Below the pieces are notes generated by a model, which ran no database searches, was not told the origin of the DNA, and saw only the letters and a list, made by a program, of their open reading frames with translations. This document shows positions 1-4,758 of a DNA stretch of 7,642 nucleotides, in pieces. Source of the DNA: Clostridia bacterium (lineage in GTDB: Bacteria; Bacillota_A; Clostridia; Oscillospirales; CAG-272); assembly GCA_017462445.1 (NCBI GenBank), contig JAFTRB010000233.1, positions 1-7,642 on the forward strand, read 5' to 3'. Within the stretch, counting starts at the first letter, position 1, and the number at the start of each line of letters is the position of its first letter. The position numbers and the translations under genes are program-made.

Positions 1-407
1 AAATAACCACTCTCGAGGAGAGGGTTGCTCTTGTAAAGAGCGTTTGCAACGGCGTTGGCGTAGATTTCGCCTTCCAGTGCACCGGCGCTCCCGCAGCTGC
101 CAAGGATATCTATGAGTATATCCGCCGTGGCGGTGGAATGTGCGAGATGGGCTTCTTCGTAAACAACGGAGAGTACCAGGTCAACCCCCACTTCGCAATG
201 TGCAACAAGGAGATCACCATTGTCGGCTCCTGGGATTACTCGGCAGACGACTATCCCACCACTATGGCATTCCTCCGTCAGGCAAGAGAGATGAACATTC
301 CTATCAAGGAGCTTATCACTCACGAATTCCCCCTCGACAAGCTTAACGAGGCTATGGAGGTCAATGTTTCCCAGCAGGGAATAAAGATCTGCTATGTTGC
401 CGAGTAA
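1..407 (+). CDS. Zinc-type medium-chain alcohol/polyol dehydrogenase, C-terminal part (5' end outside window)
   Basis: The frame is open from the window edge (first full codon at 3) and stops with TAA at 405-407, giving about 134 C-terminal residues. What is seen is the second half of an MDR Rossmann domain: a strand with FAFQCTGAPAAA, a helix ending IRRGGGM, the next strand EMGFF, then NPHFAMCNKEITIVGS, a pattern typical of the sorbitol/threonine dehydrogenase branch. The tail (ITHEFPLDKLNEAME, then IKICYVAE) returns to the catalytic domain. The catalytic zinc ligands would lie upstream, out of view. Family knowledge: these enzymes interconvert secondary or primary alcohols and carbonyls with NAD(P). 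The next gene, a shell protein, starts only 10 nt after the stop, so it is probably co-transcribed. Inference: it either recycles NADH by reducing the BMC aldehyde or feeds substrate into the pathway. Classical BMC alcohol dehydrogenases (PduQ, EutG) are iron-type, so this is a different family. The substrate cannot be told. Confidence 0.85.
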   Translation, partial: ITTLEERVALVKSVCNGVGVDFAFQCTGAPAAAKDIYEYIRRGGGMCEMGFFVNNGEYQVNPHFAMCNKEITIVGSWDYSADDYPTTMAFLRQAREMNIPIKELITHEFPLDKLNEAMEVNVSQQGIKICYVAE

Positions 408-417
408 GGAGTAGCCT

Positions 418-735
418 ATGGCACTTGGAATGATTGAGGTTTTCGGCTTTGCGACCGCGATAGTTGTGGCAGATGCCATGGCAAAGGCGGCGGATGTCAA
501 GGTCGTTGCCATAGATAAGAACAAGCCTGCCGCAGGAGATGCTGCCAGAGTTCCTCTGGTAATGGCAATCAAGGTTGAGGGCTCGGCTGCGGCGGTTGAG
601 GCTGCGGTTGCCGCCGGCAAGGCGGAGGCGGAAAAAAGAGAGCTTTACATAACCCACAAGGTTATCGCAAGACAGAGCGAGGATATCGAGTGGTTTGCAA
701 GGCTGTCTGCTCTGGGCAAGGATAAGCTCAGATAA
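418..735 (+). CDS. BMC-H shell protein with lengthened pore loop
   Basis: A 105-residue single-domain BMC protein that should form a hexameric tile of the shell. It opens with the family signature MALGMIEVFGFATAI and continues with the helix ADAMAKAADVK, where the Lys in KAAD is the conserved hexamer-edge lysine. The second half, KVEGSAAAVEAAVAAG then THKVIARQSEDIEWF, matches the last BMC strand and helix. Between Asp33 and Leu47, where the other hexamers here carry the short pore motif (IGSGL or LGGRL), it has about eight extra residues (around NKPAAGDAAR) and no GSG. It therefore probably has a different or occluded pore. A C-terminal extension with Trp92 also sets it apart. The start is fixed by AAGGAG at 406-411, six bases before the ATG. 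It follows the dehydrogenase by 10 nt. A second in-frame TAA directly follows the stop. Confidence 0.93.
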   Translation: MALGMIEVFGFATAIVVADAMAKAADVKVVAIDKNKPAAGDAARVPLVMAIKVEGSAAAVEAAVAAGKAEAEKRELYITHKVIARQSEDIEWFARLSALGKDKLR

Positions 736-783
736 TAAGCATTTAATTAAATAAAATATAAACACAAAAAGGAGAAAAGAAAA
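736..783 (+). promoter_or_regulatory. AT-rich leader and strong ribosome binding site of the first abundant-type BMC-H gene
   Basis: This 48-nt gap is about 17% G+C, in sharp contrast with the coding DNA on either side. It ends in a strong Shine-Dalgarno (AAAAAGGAG, GGAG at 771-774). Such unstructured A-rich leaders favour high translation, which suits a major shell protein. I found no convincing -35/-10 pair: TATAAA at 757-762 has no -35 at a suitable distance. Confidence 0.45.
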
Positions 784-1059
784 ATGATGGAAGCACTTGG
801 AATGGTAGAGACCAGAGGTCTTGTAGCTGCAATTGAGGCTGCAGATGCAATGGTAAAGGCGGCAAATGTCGTTCTTATCGGCTCCGAGAAGATCGGTAGC
901 GGACTTGTAAGCGTTATGGTTCGCGGTGATGTTGGCGCTGTTAAGGCAGCAGTTGAGGCCGGCTCTGCGGCTGCAACCTCCCTTGGTGAGGTTATCGCAA
1001 CTCACGTTATTCCCCGTCCCCACGCGGATGTTGAGAAGCTCCTCCCCATTATTAAGTAA
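784..1059 (+). CDS. Canonical BMC-H (PduA-like) shell protein, copy 1
   Basis: A 91-residue BMC-H protein, probably the main hexagonal facet tile. Canonical features, numbered from the second Met: the start [15 protein letters not shown]; helix [11 protein letters not shown] with the hexamer-edge Lys24; pore motif KIGSGLVSV (Gly-Ser-Gly at 37-39); the [14 protein letters not shown] helix; and the C-terminal [12 protein letters not shown], whose Arg77 is the usual inter-hexamer contact. Length is typical of the family. Two ATGs stand in tandem at 784 and 787. The GGAG at 771-774 is 9 nt from the first and 12 nt from the second, so 784 is used here, but 787 would match the 90-residue paralogue at 1487 exactly. 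From that Met the two proteins differ at one residue (Ile88 here, Ser88 there). Confidence 0.95.
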   Translation: MMEALGMVETRGLVAAIEAADAMVKAANVVLIGSEKIGSGLVSVMVRGDVGAVKAAVEAGSAAATSLGEVIATHVIPRPHADVEKLLPIIK

Positions 1060-1079
1060 TCCCAGAAGGGCGGCTTAAT

Positions 1080-1352
1080 ATGAAGGCAATAGCGTTGCTT
1101 GAGGTACAGGCGATGGTCGCCGCAATAACCGGCCTCGACGCTATGGTAAAGGCAGCTGATGTAAAGCTCATTCACGTCGAGAAGCGTCTTGGCGGCAGAC
1201 TTGTCACCGTTGTTGTTGAGGGTGAGGTTTCTGCGGTCAGGGCGGCTCTCGAGGCGGGAGCGCAGGCGGCTGCCGAGGTCGGAAAGGTGAAGTGCTGCGA
1301 GGTGATCGCGCGTCCTCACCCGGATGTAATGGCTTTCCTGACAACGGGCTGA
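1080..1352 (+). CDS. BMC-H shell protein with arginine-flanked pore
   Basis: A 90-residue single-domain BMC hexamer subunit, clearly divergent from the pair on either side. It starts MKAIALLEVQAMVAAI and keeps the edge lysine (AMVKAADVK, Lys24) and the final motif IARPHPDVMAFL. The pore loop reads KRLGGRLVTV, so the central Gly38-Gly39 is flanked by Arg36 and Arg40 instead of the KIGSGL of its neighbours; six copies would give a strongly positive pore. It also has adjacent cysteines (Cys72-Cys73) before the last strand. The ribosome binding site is modest (AAGGG at 1066-1070, 9 nt before the ATG), and the gene begins 20 nt after the previous stop, so translation may be partly coupled and weaker. 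It probably supplies a minor hexamer with different metabolite selectivity, for example for anionic phosphate or CoA species; that role is inference. Confidence 0.93.
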   Translation: MKAIALLEVQAMVAAITGLDAMVKAADVKLIHVEKRLGGRLVTVVVEGEVSAVRAALEAGAQAAAEVGKVKCCEVIARPHPDVMAFLTTG

Positions 1353-1430
1353 AGCTTGCCGTAGATTTTTTGCTCACTGTGGCAGGTGGCACCCCGTGTC
1401 AAGCCATTCACACTTAACTAGGTTTTTGGC

Positions 1431-1486
1431 AAAGGCTAAAAATATAGATTTGATAATAAAAAATATTTTTATAGGAGGAAAACAAA
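1431..1486 (+). promoter_or_regulatory. AT-rich leader and consensus ribosome binding site of the second abundant-type BMC-H gene
   Basis: The last 56 bases of the 134-nt gap 1353-1486 are about 18% G+C and contain a strong AGGAGG (1473-1478), 8 nt before the ATG at 1487. An imperfect promoter is conceivable: TTGGCA at 1426-1431 with AT-rich sequence (TTTGATAAT, 1449-1457) downstream. The spacing or the -10 match is poor, so no promoter is claimed. The first part of the gap (1353-1430) is mixed in composition and shows no ORF, strong hairpin or terminator. Confidence 0.4.
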
Positions 1487-1759
1487 ATGGAAGCACTTGG
1501 AATGGTAGAGACCAGAGGTCTTGTAGCTGCAATCGAGGCTGCGGATGCAATGGTAAAGGCTGCTAACGTTGTGCTTATCGGCTCTGAGAAGATCGGTAGC
1601 GGACTTGTAAGCGTTATGGTTCGCGGTGATGTTGGAGCAGTTAAGGCAGCTGTTGAGGCAGGCTCTGCTGCGGCAACCTCTCTTGGTGAGGTTATCGCTA
1701 CTCACGTTATTCCCCGTCCCCACGCAGATGTTGAGAAGCTTCTCCCCTCTATTAAGTAA
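1487..1759 (+). CDS. Canonical BMC-H (PduA-like) shell protein, copy 2
   Basis: A 90-residue BMC-H protein almost identical to that encoded at 787-1059. The features are the same: edge Lys24, pore Gly37-Ser38-Gly39, and C-terminal [12 protein letters not shown]. Comparing codon by codon, 19 codons differ: 18 changes are synonymous and one is Ile88 to Ser. Nucleotide identity is about 93% (20 mismatches in 273), with identical runs of 47 and 50 bases. This shows an old duplication under strong purifying selection, perhaps helped by gene conversion. The leaders of the two copies are not similar, so only the coding region is shared. The start is unambiguous: AGGAGG at 1473-1478, 8 nt upstream. 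Together the two copies probably supply most hexamers of the shell. Confidence 0.95.
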   Translation: MEALGMVETRGLVAAIEAADAMVKAANVVLIGSEKIGSGLVSVMVRGDVGAVKAAVEAGSAAATSLGEVIATHVIPRPHADVEKLLPSIK

Positions 1760-1777
1760 GAGACAGCTAATCTCAAG

Positions 1778-1810
1778 CAATATCCAAAGGCCTCGTGCCT
1801 TTGGGTATTG
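1778..1810 (+). other. RNA hairpin A between bmc-H copy 2 and pduL
   Basis: A 14-bp stem: CAATATCCAAAGGC (1778-1791) pairs with GCCTTTGGGTATTG (1797-1810) around the loop CTCGT, with a single T-G wobble (1783/1805). It begins 18 nt after the shell gene stop. No T-run follows on either strand, so it is not a classical intrinsic terminator. Its 3' arm overlaps the 5' arm of hairpin B. Confidence 0.7.
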
Positions 1811-1848
1811 AAAAAGGGCTTGATTGCGATCAAACCCTTCTTCAATAC
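1805..1848 (+). other. RNA hairpin B, mutually exclusive with hairpin A, upstream of pduL
   Basis: Arms of 20 nt (1805-1824 and 1829-1848) pair around the tetraloop TGCG (1825-1828), with two A/C mismatches (1813/1840 and 1819/1834) and 18 Watson-Crick pairs. The outer six bases GTATTG (1805-1810) also close hairpin A, so the two full structures compete. No T-run follows. The pduL ribosome binding site (GAAAGGA, 1867-1873) lies 18 nt downstream and is not inside the stem. Likely roles are an mRNA processing or stability element that separates abundant shell transcript from enzyme transcript, or a switch; both are inference. Confidence 0.65.
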
Positions 1849-1880
1849 AAATTGATTTGACAAAACGAAAGGATACGGTT

Positions 1881-2555
1881 ATGGAAAATCTGAACGAAAA
1901 GATAGCTGAAATTGTAAAAAGAGTAATTGCCGGGATGGATACCGCCCCTGCGCCCTCCGCCGATTTTGACGGAACGGTGCCTGTCGGTGTATCCAATAGA
2001 CACATTCATCTCTGCCGCGCGGACCTGGAAACCCTCTTCGGCGCGGGCTATGAATTAACTCCCATGAAGGATTTGAGCCAGCCCGGGCAGTATGCCTGCA
2101 AGGAGACACTTACCATTATCGGTCCGTCGCTCAGACCTATCGAGAATGTAAGGGTGCTGGGGCCGTTAAGAAGCGCCTCCCAGGTGGAGATATCCAGGAC
2201 CGATTCCTACACCCTCAAGGTTAAGCCTCCCGTAAGAGAGTCGGGCAAGATCTCCGGCTCTGCCCCCATCACCATCGTAGGACCGAAGGGAGTCGTTACC
2301 CTTAAGGAGGGCTGCATCATTGCCAACAGGCATATACATATGTCGCTCGAGGACGGCGCACGCTTTGGCGTTCAGGACAACGATTATGTTACGGTCGATG
2401 TGGAGGGAACGCGCAAGACCAGATGGTACGGCGTGCAGGTCAGAGTACACAAGGACTTCCGCCTGGAGATGCACGTGGATACCGATGATGCAAACGCCGT
2501 CGGAATCGGCAACGGCTGCAGGGTGGCTGTAATTAAGGAATGTCAGTGTAAATAA
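1881..2555 (+). CDS. pduL: Phosphate propanoyltransferase PduL (BMC phosphotransacylase)
   Basis: Transfers the acyl group of acyl-CoA (propionyl-CoA if the substrate is propanediol) to phosphate, releasing acyl phosphate for ATP synthesis and recycling CoA inside the compartment. The 224 residues contain both PduL half-domains with the metal-site motifs: GVSNRHIHL (His41, His43), SASQVEIS (Glu103), ANRHIHMS (His151, His153) and EMHVD (His198). The spacing from Glu103 to His198 fits the zinc ligands of characterised PduL as I remember them. Residues 1-19 (MENLNEKIAEIVKRVIAGM) form a likely amphipathic helix, followed by a Pro/Ala-rich linker, as expected of an encapsulation peptide. The start is the ATG at 1881 after GAAAGGA (1867-1873). 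A longer frame from a TTG at 1824 falls in hairpin B and is rejected. The BMC-P gene follows after 10 nt. Confidence 0.96.
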   Translation: MENLNEKIAEIVKRVIAGMDTAPAPSADFDGTVPVGVSNRHIHLCRADLETLFGAGYELTPMKDLSQPGQYACKETLTIIGPSLRPIENVRVLGPLRSASQVEISRTDSYTLKVKPPVRESGKISGSAPITIVGPKGVVTLKEGCIIANRHIHMSLEDGARFGVQDNDYVTVDVEGTRKTRWYGVQVRVHKDFRLEMHVDTDDANAVGIGNGCRVAVIKECQCK

Positions 2556-2565
2556 GGAGATAGAT

Positions 2566-2814
2566 ATGCTAAGAGGAATTATCAAGGGACACATCGTCTC
2601 TACCAAGAAGCAGGCGGCCCTGGTTGGCTCCAAGTTCATGGAGGTTCAGCTCCTGAAGAACGGACAGCCCACAGACGAGTACATCATCGCCATCGACTCG
2701 GTTGGCGCAGGTATCGGCGAGGTCGTTCTTATCACCACAGGCTCGTCCGCCAGGCTTGCTCTCAATAACACCTCTGCTCCGGCAGACGCTGTTATCGTTG
2801 GTATAGTCGATTAA
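2566..2814 (+). CDS. EutN/CcmL-family BMC-P pentameric vertex protein
   Basis: An 82-residue protein of the EutN/CcmL/PduN family, whose pentamers cap the vertices of the icosahedral shell. It shows the family start MLRGIIKGHIVSTKK, a middle strand YIIAIDSVGAGIGEVV, and the signature LITTGSSARLAL, ending in ADAVIVGIVD. The length is typical and no domain is missing. The start follows an AAGGAG (2554-2559) that overlaps the pduL stop, so translation of the two is probably coupled. It is the only pentamer gene in the window; one would be enough to close a shell, though others may lie outside. Confidence 0.95.
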   Translation: MLRGIIKGHIVSTKKQAALVGSKFMEVQLLKNGQPTDEYIIAIDSVGAGIGEVVLITTGSSARLALNNTSAPADAVIVGIVD

Positions 2815-2815
2815 T

Positions 2816-2863
2816 TTGACACGCCCCAGGGGCGAACAGTAAATTTTCTCCCTCGGCAGGGAG
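2816..2863 (+). promoter_or_regulatory. Possible internal promoter with palindrome and hairpin before pduS
   Basis: In the 60-nt gap after the BMC-P gene there is a consensus -35 TTGACA (2816-2821) and, 18 nt further, TAAATT (2840-2845), a 4/6 match to a -10. Between them is a perfect 13-bp palindrome CGCCCCAGGGGCG (2822-2834), which could be an operator or a small hairpin. A second palindrome, CTCCCT-CGGC-AGGGAG (2848-2863), would sit just upstream of the pduS ribosome binding site GAGG (2865-2868). The sequences are plain to see; the promoter function is a guess. Confidence 0.3.
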
Positions 2864-2874
2864 CGAGGTGCTTT

Positions 2875-4188
2875 ATGGATCTAAGAAAACTTATGAAGGA
2901 GTCGGGCATTGTTGGTGCCGGTGGAGCGGGCTTCCCCTCCTATGCCAAGCTTGCCGACGGGGCTGACACCCTGGTGGTGAACGGCGCCGAGTGCGAGCCA
3001 CTCCTATATACCGACTATGTGCTTATGGCGAGAGAATTGCCCCTGATTTTGGTGGGCATCCGCGAGGTGATGGACTTCTGCCACATCCCGAGGGCTCTGC
3101 TCTCTGTCAAGGAGCATACCGCCGAGAGGCTATCCTGGCATGAGGGCGAGGAACTTGACACGGGAATTTTCGTCAAGGTTCTGCCGAATGTCTACCCGAT
3201 CGGCGACGAAATCAGCCTTATATACCAGGCGACGGGCAGGATAGTCAGACCCGGCAATCTTCCCATAACCGCGGGAGTCATCGTCGACAATGTAGAGACG
3301 ATGTACAACCTTGCCAGAGCTGTAAAGCTTGGCGAGAGGGTCTGGGAGAAGTGGTTGACCGTGGGTGGCGATGTTGAAAGACACGCGGTCGTCAGAGTTC
3401 CTGTCGGTACTCGCGTACAGGATATATTGGATGCGCTGGGGATAGTGGTTGACCCCTGGGAGAGCGTTATAGACGGCGGCCCCTCGATGGGAAGGCTGAT
3501 AAACCCCCAGAGCGCAGTCGTAACCAAGACCACCAAGGCGATAAATGTTCTGCCTACCGAGACGCGGGCAATCGAGGCGAAGCGAATAAACGAGGAAATG
3601 GCAATAGCGAGGGCGGAGACCGCCTGCTGTCAGTGTACAAGATGCACCGATATGTGTCCGCGCCACCTCTTGGGCTATCCGCTTGAGCCGCATAAGATGG
3701 TGCGCACCGCTATGGGCGCCGCCAAAATTGAGCCGGTCCTGGTTCTGAACGCCACGCTCTGCTGCGGCTGTGGCATCTGCGAGAGCCTTGCTTGCAGTCA
3801 GGGTATTTCCCCAAAGGCGGTGATAAACGGCTACAAGGCTCTGCTTGCAAAAAATAAGATGAAATATATAGCCACCGAGGATGTTGATGTCCGCGAGGAG
3901 AGGGACTATCGAATGATACCCTCCGAGAAATGGGCGAGCGCTCTCGGGGTAAGAAAATATGACAGAGTTCCCGAGTATGTAGGGCAGATGGAGTTTGACC
4001 GTGTGGAAATTCCGCTTGGCAAAATCATCGGCGCGCCCGCTGTGCCCGTTGTCAGTGACGGAGATTATGTTCAGCGCGGCGACATAGTTGCCAGGTATGG
4101 CGAGGGGCTCTCGGTGTCCATCTGCGCCTCTATTGACGGAGTTGTAAGCGTGCAGAGGGACAGCATTCGTATAGATAAGAAGAGATGA
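2875..4188 (+). CDS. pduS: PduS-like (RnfC-type) flavin/iron-sulfur electron-transfer protein
   Basis: 437 residues, close to the length of PduS. The N-terminal RnfC/Nqo1-like domain has the glycine loop GIVGAGGAGFPSYAKL (residues 11-26), VVNGAECEPLLYTD, and VYPIGDE, the pattern expected for FMN and NADH binding. A middle SLBB-like region follows (VPVGTRVQDILDALG). Then come two [4Fe-4S] motifs: Cys251, 254, 257, 261 (CxxCxxCxxxCP) and Cys296, 299, 302, 307 (CxxCxxCxxxxC). The C-terminal part looks like a small barrel domain (IPLGKIIGAPAVPVVSDGD). In B12-dependent Pdu compartments PduS reduces cobalamin and binds PduT. Here the dehydratase is a glycyl radical enzyme, so that role is unlikely. 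Inferred roles are NADH oxidation with electrons leaving through PduT, or electron supply to the GRE activase. The start has GAGG 6 nt upstream, and the pduT gene follows after 12 nt. Confidence 0.93.
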   Translation: MDLRKLMKESGIVGAGGAGFPSYAKLADGADTLVVNGAECEPLLYTDYVLMARELPLILVGIREVMDFCHIPRALLSVKEHTAERLSWHEGEELDTGIFVKVLPNVYPIGDEISLIYQATGRIVRPGNLPITAGVIVDNVETMYNLARAVKLGERVWEKWLTVGGDVERHAVVRVPVGTRVQDILDALGIVVDPWESVIDGGPSMGRLINPQSAVVTKTTKAINVLPTETRAIEAKRINEEMAIARAETACCQCTRCTDMCPRHLLGYPLEPHKMVRTAMGAAKIEPVLVLNATLCCGCGICESLACSQGISPKAVINGYKALLAKNKMKYIATEDVDVREERDYRMIPSEKWASALGVRKYDRVPEYVGQMEFDRVEIPLGKIIGAPAVPVVSDGDYVQRGDIVARYGEGLSVSICASIDGVVSVQRDSIRIDKKR

Positions 4189-4200
4189 TAGAGGTTTGTG

Positions 4201-4746
4201 ATGTATAAGGCTATCGGTGTTATAGAACTGAAATGTATTCCCAAGGGGGTCGAGGCGGCGGATGCCGCGCTGAAAAGCGCGGGTGTCGAGATGGTTTCCG
4301 CCCATCCCTCCTGTCCGGGAAAGTATGAGATAATATTGACAGGCTCGATTTCAAATGTAACCGCGGCGGTGAGCCATGCGGTATCCCGATTTGACGGCTA
4401 TGTAATCGATTCCTCGGTCATGGGTAGAATAGATGAGCAGGTTATAAAGGCTCTCTTCGGCACTCAGACCACCGCTCCCGAGGGGGCGCTCGGCCTGGTT
4501 GAGACCTTCTCCGCCGCAAGCGCCATAAAGGGCGCGGATATCGCGGTCAAGACCTCCCGTGTCGCAATTTATGACCTCCGTGTCTCCCGCGGAATGGGCG
4601 GCAAGGGAGTTATAATGCTCACGGGTGAGATAGGAGATGTCACCGCCGCTGTCGAGGCGGCAAGCGAGTACGCCAAGGGCGTTGCCTCGCTCTCTGCATA
4701 TTCGGTAATCGCGGCTCCCCACGAGGAGCTTTGGAAGCAAATGTAA
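4201..4746 (+). CDS. pduT: PduT-like tandem-BMC (BMC-T) shell protein with Fe-S pore cysteine
   Basis: 181 residues with two BMC domains (about 1-90 and 95-181) that would form a pseudohexameric trimer in the shell. Domain 1 begins MYKAIGVIELKCIPKGVEAAD and contains HPSCPGKYEIILTG. Its Cys38 sits in the CPGKY motif and at the same position as the cysteine that holds the [4Fe-4S] cluster in the pore of characterised PduT trimers. Domain 2 begins GALGLVETFSAASAIKGAD, has RGMGGKGVIMLTG at its pore loop, and ends VIAAPHEELWKQM. The start is the ATG at 4201: GAGG at 4191-4194 is 6 nt away, whereas the GTG at 4198 would be only 3 nt away. Lying directly after pduS, it probably forms the redox gate through which PduS electrons cross the shell. 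Confidence 0.93.
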   Translation: MYKAIGVIELKCIPKGVEAADAALKSAGVEMVSAHPSCPGKYEIILTGSISNVTAAVSHAVSRFDGYVIDSSVMGRIDEQVIKALFGTQTTAPEGALGLVETFSAASAIKGADIAVKTSRVAIYDLRVSRGMGGKGVIMLTGEIGDVTAAVEAASEYAKGVASLSAYSVIAAPHEELWKQM

Positions 4747-4758
4747 GGAGACCTGGAA

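Noticed and set aside
1353..1430. TTGACA on the - strand (1397-1402) and terminator-like T-run near 1366
   Set aside because: There is no -10 at 16-18 nt and no divergent gene, and the T-run has no stable stem before it.
1824..1880. Longer PduL start at TTG 1824 (19 extra residues)
   Set aside because: The TTG lies inside hairpin B with no ribosome binding site. The ATG at 1881 has GAAAGGA upstream and starts a normal encapsulation helix.
1857..1885. TTGACA at 1857-1862 as a pduL promoter
   Set aside because: A -10 at the right distance would fall on the pduL start codon, so any transcript would miss the gene start.
4198..4200. GTG start for pduT
   Set aside because: It is only 3 nt from the GAGG. 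The ATG at 4201 is 6 nt away and places the pore cysteine at position 38 as in PduT.
3130..4305. A 391-codon open frame on the - strand across pduS
   Set aside because: It is opposite the PduS Fe-S motifs and has no recognisable protein features.
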